From Anolis sagrei (taxonomy: Eukaryota > Chordata > Lepidosauria > Squamata > Anolidae), in assembly GCF_037176765.1 (NCBI RefSeq), contig NC_090026.1, positions 132,430,752-132,494,751 on the forward strand: a DNA stretch of 64,000 nt, given 5' to 3'. The notes beneath the pieces are model-generated. The model was given only the letters and a program-made list of their open reading frames with translations, had not been told where the DNA came from and searched no databases. Both the position numbers and the translations under genes were made by a program. Within the stretch, counting starts at the first letter, position 1; each line of letters begins with the position of its first letter. Positions 34,063 through 45,481 of this stretch are shown piece after piece.

Positions 34063-34422
34063 ATTTTCTTGTGGTCAAGAGGACAGAACATGCAGGTGGC
34101 TAATTGGAAGTCCAACTCCACCACTCTGTTCCCAGCCACAGACCCTTCCTCAGCCTTGGTTTGCCAATTAACAGTGAAATGAGAATATCTTGCAGCCTTT
34201 TAAAGACAATGGGTTGTTTTTCATGTTTGGCAATGATGCGGATCATGACCATAGGAATCAAATGCCCAGCAATGGGACTCAAACTCTCTGTACTGACCAG
34301 GAGGAAGGTGTGACCATTCCAACCCCCCTGCCACATACACCTTTGGAAGGAAAGGGCACATCCATCCATGGCAGGCATACTTGTTCTTCTTCTTATTGTG
34401 TTCCTACAAGTCATTTCCAACT

Positions 34423-34656
34423 TAGAGCCACAGTGGCACAATGGGTTAAACCCTTGTGCCGGCTGAACTGCTGACCTTAAGGTTGGCGGTTCAAATCTGC
34501 GAGACAGGGTGAGTTTCCCATGCGGGGACATGGGAGAAGCCTCCCAGCAGGATGATAACACAGCTGGGCGTCCCCTGGGCAACAACTTTGTGGATGGCCA
34601 ATTCTCTCACACCAGAAGCGAGTTGCCTCAATTCGCTTCTGACACGATAAAAAAAA
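34423..34656 (+). mobile_element. tRNA-derived SINE
   Basis: The head has a pol III A box (TGGCACAATGGGTT) and B box (GGTTGGCGGTTCAAATC). The body has CCCAGCAGGATGA and GGCCAATTCTCTCACACC, and the tail ends CTTCTGACACGATAAAAAAAA. The insert is flanked by TTCCAACT (34415-34422 and 34657-34664). Two reverse copies are at 46780 and 62971. It is a SINE and not a tRNA gene, because no clover-leaf 3' half follows. Confidence 0.8.
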
Positions 34657-34659
34657 TTC

Positions 34660-35404
34660 CAACTGAAATGAGCCTAAGGACTTCATCCCATGGACTTAGG
34701 ACTCCATTTCCATGTGCTTTAGAAACAGGCCACAGGAGTCTCATGGAGGTCATCAGATGAAGTAAGGGCACTTCTGGTGGGATTCCATGGGGCTATGTTC
34801 CCTCAGTGACCGGAAACAAAGGCCCAAGTTTGTCTTCAGGAGTCAGGTAACACCAGGTCAAAGAGAGAAAGTAGAGGAAAGACAGACCTCGATGGGGAAA
34901 GGACATGAGATGGCTGGTCATCCCAGAAGAGGGTTCCGTCCCTTTTACCCCGCTTTCCCTTTGTTTGTGGGGTGAAGTCCTAAGAGGAACTGGCCATGGG
35001 GTTTTCTTGCCAAGGTTAGTTCAGAGTGGGAGTTGCCATCACTGCCTCCTTCTCTGCCCAATATTTTGGCCAAAAAAACAGCTTTCTTCCTTCTCACATT
35101 TCCTTGCGTGCAGAACTCAGCTGGCATTTCCAACTGTATATGGCGTGATGGCAGAGCCTATGGCCTGTCTTTTGGTTCTCTCTTTTCCTTATTTGTCTCC
35201 ACGGATGAAGGAATGCAGTGGCATGGGATCAGAATACAGATCGCTGCTTCCATCACTCCTAGAGAAGTATTCTAAATTATCTTAATCTGTGCAAGGAGCC
35301 CCGGTTCATCATGGAACAACCCCTGCCTTATTCCTGATGGCATCACCCATTCGTTCACAGGTCAAACGAGAGATCGCTCCCTTCCTTCTCTGATTCTTTT
35401 CCAG
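34660..35404. other. DNA upstream of the G3 leader exon
   Basis: Unique-looking sequence. Near 34840 there is an AGTCAG|GTAACA donor-like site that might end another noncoding exon. The tract ends in the TTCTTTTCCAG acceptor used by the leader exon. Confidence 0.3.
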
Positions 35405-35449
35405 TTCTGGAATCTGTCAGAATGGCTGCTAAACAAAGAAAGGGAGATG
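35405..35449 (+). CDS. Start-codon exon of GIMAP gene G3
   Basis: Flanked by a GATTCTTTTCCAG acceptor and a consensus G|GTAAGT donor. The ATG at 35422-35424 gives M-A-A-K-Q-R-K-G-D and a leftover G. That phase-1 end joins the GG of the exon at 37611 to give Gly, so the spliced protein begins MAAKQRKGD-GPGRANEEE. The match in phase and in the GPGR junction with G1 makes it convincing. It may also serve G4, which has no leader of its own that I can find. Confidence 0.7.
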
Positions 35450-38365
35450 GTAAGTCCTTCATTCCTGATGCTTCCCTAAAAAACAACCATTATCTTAACA
35501 AGGCAGCCATGAGGATTAGAGTCAGTGCAACATAAAGGGAGCAACATAAAAACCACCTTGAATATTAATGAATATAATACCACATTGATTTTGGAAAAAG
35601 TTGATTTGATCGGTTTAAACACTTAGATAGCTTTTGAGTTGGGGCCCTTAATGTGTTAGCTTGCATTTGGTTAGTTACTAGGCTTGGGCAATCCATGGTT
35701 CTAAATGGTTCTAAAGTACTTACAAAACTAAAGTTCTGGTGATGAAAATTTCAAAACTCTAACAAAACTCTCAAAATTTCATTATAAATGGCAGTTCCTA
35801 ATTGGTTCTGTCATAAAAATTGCCAATAATGAAATAATAATTACATTTTGAAAGTTTTGTTAGAGTTCTGAAATCTTCACCACCAGAACTTTACTTTTGT
35901 AAGTACTTTAGAACCATTTAGAACCATGGATTGCCGAAGCCTATTAGTTACGATTTGGTTTTTTAGGTTACAGACTTAGTAATTCATCTTAACTCTTGTC
36001 CTAGATTAATTTTGGTCATATATTAGGCTTCTGCAATCAATAAAAACATGTTTCAATAATCATTACTAAATTAGGGGGTGCCAGCAAATTGTTTCTAAAG
36101 TGTTTTGAAACTATCATAAGGGGTCCTTTAATGAAATAACAATTTCACAAGTTGTTTTAGTGAGTGGCTGGAAAGATAAAACAAAATGGACATTGACCAG
36201 CTGGTATCAATGTATAGTTAATATGTTAAATGTGGAATCAACAAATTGCAAATGGAATAATATAGATAAAATTGAAAAGGTTACAATAAACAAGAGGATG
36301 TGGGAACCAGTTATTTAGAGAATGTGCTAAGATGTGGAGTGGTAAAATTAAGACTGAGATTGATATTTCAAATGTAACTTCTGTAGTTCGATGTATAAAT
36401 TGGATGTACAAGTGTGGTGGCTGTATGAAGAAAAATAATGAGAAGTGAGGGGTTACCTGTCTGAGAAGGAAAGCAGAATCTTTGGTAGAAGGGAAACTTT
36501 ACAGATGACTCAGAAACCTTTCAGGCTGGTTTATCTTGTGTCAATATTTGAATAAGCCAAGGCTGAAGCTAAATGTGTTACTAGGGTTAGTGCCAAGTAC
36601 AAAGTTAATAATTATTAATCCAGGGAAGAAGCGAACATCTGAAGATATGGTATAACAGCGCCACCTCCTGTCTGGTTGATGTAAATAGCAGGCAATTAAA
36701 TACACCTTTTAAATGGAGCAATTGAAAAAAACTAATATATTATGAATGTATTATGGGGGAAATTAAGGAGAATTAATAAGGAAAATGCTTGTTTTGGATA
36801 AATTGAAGAGATATATATGAAGACATATGTATGAAGAGAAATATATGAAATGATGATTCATTCTAAAGATTATGTAAGTCCTCTGGGAATGTAGTCAGCT
36901 GATGGAAGGGAAAATAGTGGATCTTGCCAACAAATGTTCTTGGCTGCGATTCCTCGAGGACAAACGGATGTTGATTAGATTGTGTAAATGTCAGGACTTT
37001 TCTGCGCATGTGTAACCCTGAGAATCATGCTATAAATGCTGGAGCAAATCTGACTTCCAGTGTGTGTCAGATATTGTATTCTGAACACCCGATCAGGCCT
37101 GATTGAATAAAAAGCCTGGAATCTGTTGCTGTCTCCCTTCTCTTCCTTCCTGATTGCATTCATCTGATCCTGGGTAACAAACCTGCTGCTACACAAGGGG
37201 GGGGGAGGGTGGGAGTGGGAAAAAAACAATAAAACATAAATTAAAAAACAGATAGTCACTAATTAAATTATGGATAAATCAGTAATTTATCAGAGAGAAA
37301 ATACATTCTTTATTTGCTTTAAGTTCTCCTAAGCTAAATGAGAGAAACTGAATGTCAGACAGGGGCTAAGTTTCACCCTCAACATTGCGAAATTGCCTCT
37401 CACATCATCCCCATCCTCAAATTACTTTCTTACTTTACTTTTTGGGATTGGGTGGAACATGATATTAGCTATAGGAAAACCCATATAAAGTGCAGCAGCA
37501 TTTAGTCAAAGGCAATGAGAGGGAGAGATGTATACGACTGGGCTGCATTTCAAAAGTCACTTATAGTCCCATCTCAGTGATGCTGAACCTCTTCATTTTG
37601 TTCCTTTCAGGGCCCGGAAGAGCAAATGAGGAGGAACGGGAGTGGCGGATTGTGCTTGTGGGGAAGACGGGAGGAGGGAGAAGTGCCTCCGGGAACACCA
37701 TTCTGGGGGAAAAGAGACTCAAGTCTGAACTTTCACATAAGCCAGTGACCCAGACATGCATCAAGGAAGAACGAGCAGAGAGCTGGAAGGGGAAGAGGAT
37801 TGCCATCATCGACACTCCCAACATCTTTGATGCCAGTCTCCAAGAAACACAGAAATCCCAGGAGATCCAGAAGTGCCAAGATCTGGCCAAGCCTGGGCCT
37901 CACGCTCTGGTGTTTGTGACCCAGGTTGACCACTTCACTGAGGAAGACGTCATGGCTTTGAAGAAGGTGGAGGAGCTCTTTGGCCAGGAGGCCACAAAGC
38001 ACATGATTGTCCTGTTCACCCGCAAGGAAGACTTGGACACAGTGGATGGCCTAGAAGATTATGTAGAGACATCGGGCAGCCCAGTCTTGCAGGATTTGGT
38101 CAAGCGATGCCAGGGTCGATGCTGTGCCTTCAACAACAAATTGACAGGGAAGGAAGGAGCCCACCAAGCCACAGAGCTGCTCTCTCTGATTGAGAAGATG
38201 GTGCAGCAGAATCAGGACAGGCCGTATCTCATGGAGCCTCCTGAGGAGATGGAAGTGCGGACAGCAGATGGGGCATCTTCAGAGGAAAGTGAATCAGGGA
38301 CGTCTGCAAGGAAATGTGACAAAAAGAAGACTTCCGAACCAGGTAAACCCAATGAAATTCACTAA
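35422..38365 (+). CDS. GIMAP-like GTPase with an Arg P-loop (G3)
   Basis: The main exon is 37611-38365 after a TTCCTTTCAG acceptor; with the leader the product is about 260 residues. Motifs are G1 GKTGGGRS, G3 DTPN, the conserved box (KPGPHALVFVTQVDHFT), G4 TRKED and CCAFNNKLTG. The P-loop lysine that contacts the nucleotide phosphates is Arg (37679-37681), which in most P-loop GTPases would weaken or stop GTP binding. The tail is acidic and serine-rich, with no membrane span and no CaaX box, so the protein should be soluble. About nine in ten residues match G4. A conserved CAG|GTAAAC donor at 38342/38343 could give another end (see 38730). L1 and a solo LTR sit in the intron. Confidence 0.85.
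35679..35943. mobile_element. Palindromic hAT-type MITE
   Basis: It starts TAGGCTTGGGCAATCCATGG and ends CCATGGATTGCCGAAGCCTA, and the mirror extends over about 45 bases (TCTAAATGGTTCTAAAGTAC). A perfect 8-base duplication TTAGTTAC flanks it (35671-35678, 35944-35951). It sits in the G3 intron just after the leader exon. Confidence 0.8.
36140..37260 (+). mobile_element. L1 LINE 3' end, interrupted by a solo LTR
   Basis: Bases 36150-36412 and 37194-37260 match the end of the L1 at 48435-48940 (GTTTTAGTGAGTGG-TGGAA, AAAATGGACATTGAC, TTGCAAATGG-ATAATATAG). They carry the ORF2 end (LVSGW) and part of the 3' UTR. The same L1 end sits at the same distance upstream of G4, so the L1 insertion came before the G3/G4 duplication. 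Confidence 0.7.
36413..37193 (+). mobile_element. Solo LTR, gammaretrovirus-like
   Basis: It starts TGTGGTGG and ends CTGCTACA with a perfect 4-base target duplication CAAG (36409-36412, 37194-37197). AATAAAAAGCCTGG lies near 37104. The 3' part resembles the LTR at 39371-40049 (GCCTGGAATC, GGCTGTCTC-like, GGGTAAC), so it is a related but older family member. The L1 copy upstream of G4 preserves the empty site. No internal genes remain. Confidence 0.75.
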
Positions 38366-39074
38366 GGGATGGTCAATTCTCCAGGAGGTAAAAGTCCTGG
38401 AAGATCTTTGGGTAGAACGAAATTTACATCCCACACTGTAGCGTAATGTCAGGGCAATGTATGATAGACTCCATTTGGACACCAAGCAATCCTTTTTAAA
38501 AGATGATTTCAACAGACTAAGTTTTAGAATTTGAAATCTGATGGTTCAAAACCATTTAGAATGGCTTTTAACAAAGTGAAACCATGTATTGCCTCAAATT
38601 GGCTATTAAATGGGAGCTATTCTATACATCTTAATATTCCAGAATTGCATTTCTTTGTCTGCTGAGACTGATCTGTCCATAGAACATGTTCTTTAGAAAC
38701 ACCTGACTCGTTTTTGTTCTGGTCCCCAGATATACAGACTGTGCCTGGGAAAGTCTGGATGCTGAGCCCAGTCTTCCCAAGGGGTTCTGCCTCCTCCATT
38801 CCCTCTGCCTGCCTGCAATGAGCCAAAAACAGGCAGGGAGGAGGAGGAGGAGAGGCATGGCAACTTGTTTGGTTTCGCCTCCCGGTAGTGTTCGCTTGCT
38901 CTGTGAATTAAAACGGCATCACAGAGAGTTATGACATTTTCGTAACTCACACAAAACTACTGGGTGAAAGTTTGACTCGTGCCTCGGAATATCGCATCAT
39001 ATATACAAATCTAATCAATTAGATCCAACATATGACATACAAATGAAATTTTGCACAGGCCTATGATATATATG
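38366..39074 (+). repeat. Duplicon: 3' flank of G3
   Basis: Homologous to 50120-50340, 53546-53835, 58011-59180 and 59975-60260. Shared landmarks are GATGATTTCAACAGACTAAG, GAATTTGAAATCTGA, GTCTGCTGAGACTGATC, CTGGGAAAG-CTGGATG and TTTTGCACAGGCCTATGATA. It keeps the pre-insertion site of the hAT element found at 58178. Confidence 0.75.
38730..38821 (+). CDS. Candidate alternative last exon of G3
   Basis: A strong acceptor (GTTCTGGTCCCCAG, AG at 38728-38729) precedes 38730. If the donor at 38342/38343 is used, the joined frame stays open for 30 codons (DIQTVPGKVWMLSPV...) to a TGA at 38819-38821. The donor survives in G4 and in the 57966 fragment, but the acceptor is worn in the other duplicon copies. 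This is inference from splice signals only; the plain read-through to the stop at 38363-38365 is the default. Confidence 0.25.
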
Positions 39075-39370
39075 TGTCAGAGTGAGACCCTGGGGTCTAT
39101 GCACAGTGGAATTAAGGTTACCAGATCACACAGACGCAAACAGGACGCACTGCAGTTTTCAGTTTCAAAAATAACAAAGTTTACTTAACACATCTTAAGA
39201 TAGGCCTACTTCTCAGCGGACTACATCATGAAGACTACAAATCACAGCACACACAACAGTTTTACAGACCATCTGCTTATCTCATTTCTCTGGCTGGCTG
39301 GATCCTCCCTTTTCTTTCCCAGGCAGGAAAATTTCTTATCTTACTTCTGCCAAGGTTTTTTCTCCTCTAC

Positions 39371-40049
39371 TGTAGCGGTCAGCGGAAGAGTATGATTTAA
39401 AAATATATTAAAAACATGAATATGAAAAAGACATACCTTGAAATACTGAACGAAAGAGTTTTGCGGCAGGGAGAAGTGAAGTGTTCCAAGAGGTGAAAGT
39501 AAATGATTGACTTAACAAGCTTCATGGAGGCAAGGAAGTTAAATATTAACGGGAACATGACATTTGGGAAACAATGGTGTCTGACGTTATAAGCATCATC
39601 AAAGGAATATTGTTGGCAGTCAGACAAGGACACTTGTGTAATTGATCTGAAACTGGGAAAGGTTAGAGAGCGGCATCTGGTGGGTCAGTGAGGTAAATAC
39701 CAGGCAACTTCAGATATATTCTAAAAGGTATTTCGAATATGGGAATAATTAAGATTTGAAACACGTCATTGTAATGCGTCATTGTGATGTATGGGAAAAG
39801 GCAATGCGTAATGCCTCTGTTAATGATTAGATCTGTGCAAATGTCAAGACAGTTGTACGCATGTCTAGACCAGGAGACTTCTGCTATAAATATTGTAACC
39901 TGACTGACTTTCAAGCACGCTTTCAGATCATGCTTCTGAGTGTCCTATCAACTTGATAGTAAACTTGCCTGGAATCAAATGGCTGTCTCCGTCTTCTTCC
40001 TGCTTGATTGTGCTCTAAATTGATCTCGGGTAACGTATGTGCCGCAACA
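39371..40049 (+). repeat. 5' LTR of the provirus
   Basis: 679 bases, TG...CA, matching 44669-45347 in full length with about seven differences seen by eye (about 1%). A TATAAATA-type box lies near 39892. It is followed at once by a primer-binding site near 40050-40070 (TGGGGGCTCGTCC) that fits tRNA-Pro, typical of gammaretroviruses. Confidence 0.88.
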
Positions 40050-43000
40050 AATGGGGGCTCGTCCTGGGACCGGAGCCAACAAGGAGAGGAATAGAGATGA
40101 AGCCTCATTTGAGGGCTTGATGGCCCTCATTTGAGGGCTTGATGGCGGGTTGGGTAAGACGATGATCAGAAGGGGCGATACGGGTACCCATTGAAAGAAA
40201 TGACCCGGCTGGTCCTCGTCTTCCCTGCCTCCAGACTGGGGTACATTGAGAGCTTTGATTCCATGGCACAGGTAAAGGAAAAAGGCCTTAAAAAGGAACA
40301 GGGGTACATTGGAAGTACCTGGGGAATGTTTCACTGTGAGATTACTGCAGAAATCAAGTGAAAACCCCCCGAGTGATTGTTTTCACCACAGAAATCACAC
40401 TCACAGGTTGGAGGAATACCCTTTCAGGGGGAAAGTGATAAGTCTGTTTTGTGTTTTGTGGTTGTCTTGGTTAATGTTGTTTGTGTCCATATGTTTTACC
40501 CTTTCTTGCTGCTTTGCAACCCTATGCACACATTTGTGTATCAATGCCTGTTTTTGTTGTGGAGATGTGTATAATGAAAAGAGACAAATGGTTTCAGGCT
40601 TCCAGGAAAAAGCCAAGATGGAAAAGAAAAAGAAAAATGAAAAATAAGGAAAATGAGAAGAGAAAAAAAAAGGAAACGCTACGTGCAATATGATGAAATG
40701 GTGCCTGTCTTTTGGGACAAGGAGAAAATGTTTGTTTACATTTTCTGGATAACATGGATATATGTGGATGACTAGCAAAAAAAAAGGAATATGTGGAAAC
40801 TGTTTGTGTTGGGAGAAAAAATAATAATCTTTACAGGTTTCAAATAAAAAGGAAAAAGAGGATAATTCAGAAAAAATCTGGAAAAATACACATGATATGG
40901 GAAATGCCAAGTTTATATGTTTTCATGTGGGTAAGCAAAATCGAGAAGAAAGTTAAAGGTATGTGAAGAAGGTATGTGTAGGGAAGTAAGGAAAAAGCAA
41001 GTCAGAATAAGACAAGGTAGGATTGAAATAAGAAAGGTAGCCAGAGAATGTAGGAAAAGTGATATAGTGGTGATGAAATGATAGGAAGAGAAATGCAAAG
41101 ATCTAGCATTTGCTTAATCATAGAAACCTGAAATGTTGAGATGTGAATGAATAGATTCCCTTTGTGAAAGTTCAGATAAATGTGTAGCAATATTGCAGTT
41201 TGGAATAAGTAAATGCATGTATGAAAACAGATTTGGATGCATCAAGACTTATGTGAGGTTGATTATGTTTATTATATGTTTAAACATTTGATGGGTTAAA
41301 AAGGAGAAATTAATTATTATGTGGTGAGAATATTCAAGAATGGCCAACTTGAATGTCCTCACTAGGAAAAAGGGAAAGGAAAAATTGGAAACTTTTTGAA
41401 AAAGAAAAATTGGAAACTACCATACAGGAGAAAAGTGGTGACAATTTGAGATACATTTACATTTAGAAGATTTTGTGGGAAGAGCGGTGGAAAAATTGGA
41501 TGTTATGAAGATATTTGTTTAATATATTTTATTAATCGACATGTACACCCCCTCTTAAAAGTCCAAAATGTCGGCAACTGAATTGATAAGTGAATGAAGA
41601 TAGATGAGGGCAATATGATGTGGAAGTAAAGGGGAATTGAGCATTAAGAAAAGAAGTATAGATTTTGGAAATGGTATTAATTGTATAACTACATTGGCCT
41701 GTTATAGAACCCTCTGTTTTGTTAGAAGACCCAGAGTGGCTAGAAAAATTTTGGAAATGTGATTCCTGTGAAAAAAAAGTGGAAAGGGTCTACTGCTTGA
41801 TGAATGTCCTAATGCTATGAGGAAGTGCCAAATTACGGATGAATTAAGCCTGCTTAAAAAGGAGATCATACAGTGACCGGACCCTGATTTACAATTTAGG
41901 AGTTGATCGACGGTATAAAGAACAAATTACATCGTACATAAATAAGAAGATATTTCAAAGACTTAAAAATATAAGAGGATAAAAGTTGCTCTGAATAAGA
42001 GAGAGAGCCAACGTCTGAAAGCTGTAAGAAGAAAGAAGAAAGAAGATTGGATGGACCTTTCAGGGTTGGGAGTGTGCTATTGTGGGACTCCTTATTATCT
42101 TGGGATTGGTATGGTTGTGTTACAATTTTAGGCATGTTTTTGGGGGAAAGCGTATTCACGTAGGCATGTGGTATATTTAATACCTGATTAAGTTGAGTGT
42201 ACTCATCCCGAAGGTAGTACAAGGGGGATGGGAGCAAAACATATTCCATCGGAGGAGTCAGGATATAGCAAAGAAGGCAGAAGTTACTGAGTGTTGGATT
42301 TGTAGTCATGGGCCTACTTCCCAGCGTGAGGGATGGCTACTAATGGTGGGAACGTTATTAAGTCAAAAAGGATGGAGCACTTTATAGCCTAAAAATTATG
42401 AGATGATTAAAAATCGTACTTGATCCAGAACAAAGCTATAGTGATACATAAAGGGATATCACTGGAGGCCCCAGCATGTATCACTTGGGAAAGAAATGAG
42501 AGGGACACGAAGATCAGGGAAACCCTCTCCATACTCACCAAATAGAACTTGGTCATTATAAAAATTGCAATCTCCTTCTTCATGTATTTAAAACAGAGGC
42601 TACTGAGGACATCAGCCTCCTAGCCCGGTTGGAACATTCTAAAAGGATGAAAAGGATTTGATGGTGTTGTTTCATTGGAATTGGGTACCCACATTAAATA
42701 GGCCCAAGCAAAAGCTGCCAGCAAAAACCGTGACCAGCCAAGGACCCCCAGCAGGGAGGTACCGCAGGGTCAAGGGGAACCCCCTTTGAGAGACTACCAA
42801 ATGAAAGATCACAGCAGAGTCGAGGGGAACCAAATCCTGCCAGAATGGTAAAGGAGGTGGAAACCCATCAGGCTGTGCCAAAAATCTCTGGTAACAAAGG
42901 GAAGGTTACCCACCCCGGGCTGTATCGGATTTGCGGGCAGTGGGCAGGAAAGATCTTGCCGCCTTTTTTGGGTTGAAACATGCACAATAGGTACCCTAAT

Positions 43001-44668
43001 GCTAGCAGATGTGACAATATATAGAACAACCATCCTAAATGACTTGGGGAAAAAAGAACAGTGTTTAGAAAGAGCTTATGATGAAGAGGTTGGATATGAT
43101 CCAGACAGAACTTGTTTAAGTGAAGGAGAAAGGTTGGGAGCCATCTTGTTCCCTGCTATGGGTTTAGCTTTGAATATAAGACAGATTTGGAAAAACTCTC
43201 AGTTTAAGTTGAAAGGTTGGAAAACAAAAACTGTGGCTGGAATAAGGACTTTGCATCTATAATGATAAGACCTCTTTATGAAGTTACAAAGGGGGGTGAA
43301 CGGGAACCATTTAATTGGACCTCTAAATGTGCCCAAACATTTGCATAGTTAAAAGCAAGCTTTGATGCAAGCATCAGCCTTGGGCTTGTTTGAATTGAAG
43401 ATGCCATTCACACTTTATGTTGGTGAACGAGATGGAATAGCAGGGGGGGCATACCCAGCTATTAGGAACCTGGCCGAGACCAGTAGCTTACTTGTCTAAG
43501 CAAATTGACCATGTAGCAAAAGGATGACCAACTTGTCTATGTGCTGTAGCTGTTATGGCCCTGCTGACTCAGGAAGCTGATAAATTAACTTTGGGACAAG
43601 AGTTGATAGTTAAAAACCCCTCATTCAGTAATGGCTATCTTGGACTATAGAGGATATCATTAGTTCACAAATGGCCGTATGCAAAAATATCAGATTTTAT
43701 ATGAAAACCCTTAAATCAAGTTAAGGATTTGCAGTACATTAAATCCAGGTTCGCTCCTGCCTGTTGAAAGAGAAATGCTTCAACATGATTGTTTAGAAAT
43801 TATGAATGAGATATATTCCAATAGACCTGATATAAAAGATTAGCCATGGCCTAAGGTAGATGCCACTCTTTTTACAGATGGAAGCAGTTTGATGGAAAAT
43901 GGGAAAAAGATATGTTGGATATGCAATAATAATTGCAACTACTGTGTGGGAAGCAGAACCACTTCCTTTAAATGCCTCAGCTCAAAAGGCAGAACTGATA
44001 ACACTCGTTAGAGCTCTGGAGTTACCAGAAGGGAAAAGTAATCAACATTTATACGGATTCTAAATATGTATTCACTACCTTATATGCATGTAGAGCATTA
44101 TATAAGGTAAAGGGACTATTATATTCTGCTGGGAGATAAATACAACATAGTGAGACCATTTTGAGATTGTTAAATGCTGTTTGGGTTCCTGCATCAGTAG
44201 CAGTAATGCACTGCAGAGTACATCAATGTGATAAGGAACGTGTGACCTATGGAAACTGGTATGCTGACACCACAGCAAAGGCCGCGACCCGAAAGGGATG
44301 AGGAAAAGAGCTGGTCATAGCCCCTTTGCAGATAAGAGACTGGATACATTATACTAGAATGAAGAAAGCATCACCTGAGTGGACTGCGACTTTTGATCCA
44401 AAAGGATTCTTTGAGACTTTGTATCATCCAACCAACAGTGCCATGAGATCCAGAATGAGGACTACGGCTCTGGTTTTGACCACATATCCGAAAGCGGGTT
44501 AAATACATCGGACAGAAGATTAAGGAGCACTGTGAAGATGCCAACGTGTATGGAACATTCTTCAATAACTGTGATAAATGATTGTGTTAAAATGTTATTT
44601 TTGCTAAAAATGTAATTGCGTGAGTTTGCGAGTCTACTGTAAAACATCCGCTCGCAAAAAGGGGGGAA

Positions 44669-45347
44669 TGTAGCGGTCAGCGGAAGAGTATGATTTAAAA
44701 ATATATTTAAAAAATGAATATGAAAAAGACATACCTTGAAATACTGAACGAAAGAGTTTTGCGGCAGGGAGAAGCGAAGTGTTCCAAGAGGTGAAAGTAA
44801 ATGATTGACTTAACAAGCTTCATGGAGGCAAGGAAGTTAAATATTAATGGGAACATGACATTTGGGAAACAATGGTGTCTGACGTTATAAGCATCATCAA
44901 AGGAATATTGTTGGCAGTCAGACAAGGACGCTTGTGTAATTGATCTGAAACTGGGAAAGGTTAGAGAGCGGCATCTGGTGGGTCAGTGAGGTAAATAGCA
45001 GGCAACTTCAGATATATTCTAAAAGGTATTTCGAATATGGGAATAATTAAGATTTGAAACACGTCATTGTAATGCGTCATTGTGATGTATGGGAAAAGGC
45101 AATGCGTAATGCCTCTGTTAATGATTAGATCTGTGCAAATGTCAAGACAGTTGTACGCATGTCTAGACCAGGAGACTTCTGCTATAAATATTGTAACCTG
45201 ACTGACTTTCAAGCACGCTTTCAGATCATGCTTCTGAGCGTCCTATCAACTTGATAGTAAACTTGCCTGGAATCAAATGGCTGTCTCCGTCTTCTTCCTG
45301 CTTGATTGTGCTCTAAATTGATCTCGGGTAACGTATGTGCCGCAACA
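44669..45347 (+). repeat. 3' LTR of the provirus
   Basis: It has the same length and ends as the 5' LTR and is preceded by a purine tract (AAAAAGGGGGGAA). The closeness of the two LTRs dates the insertion as recent. Confidence 0.88.
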
Positions 45348-45481
45348 CTACCTCTAGCAACAACAAATTCTAGCATACAATTGAACATAACTGAATCCAT
45401 TCTGAATACATATGAACACCATTGTTAAACATATTGAAACACATTGAAAAACATACATTCATACTTTCAATTATACTGACA

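Larger units (their letters stand above)
39371..45347 (+). mobile_element. Gammaretrovirus-like endogenous provirus (class I ERV)
   Basis: Two 679-base LTRs enclose about 4.6 kb. A tRNA-Pro-type primer site follows the 5' LTR and a polypurine tract (about 44656-44668) precedes the 3' LTR. The host duplication is CTAC (39367-39370, 45348-45351). Inside, pol-type sequence is visible: an RT-connection/RNase H stretch at about 43300-44110, with other parts unclear. The body is shorter than a full provirus and broken in many places. The LTR difference of about 1% suggests a young insertion, a few million years under commonly assumed neutral rates. It lies inside an older solo LTR. Confidence 0.85.
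39075..45481 (-). mobile_element. Solo LTR split by a later provirus
   Basis: The two outer parts (39075-39370 and 45352-45481, about 426 bases together) start TGTCAG and end CTGACA and are flanked by a 5-base duplication ATATG (39070-39074, 45482-45486). The homologous site near 59175 is empty. The orientation is uncertain; the text looks reversed. A provirus (39371-45347) was inserted into it later. It has no internal genes and is older than the provirus. Confidence 0.65.

Noticed and set aside
34423-34520. tRNA gene, from A-box and B-box motifs
   Set aside because: No complete clover-leaf follows the B box. The body and poly(A)-ending tail are those of a SINE, with target duplications.
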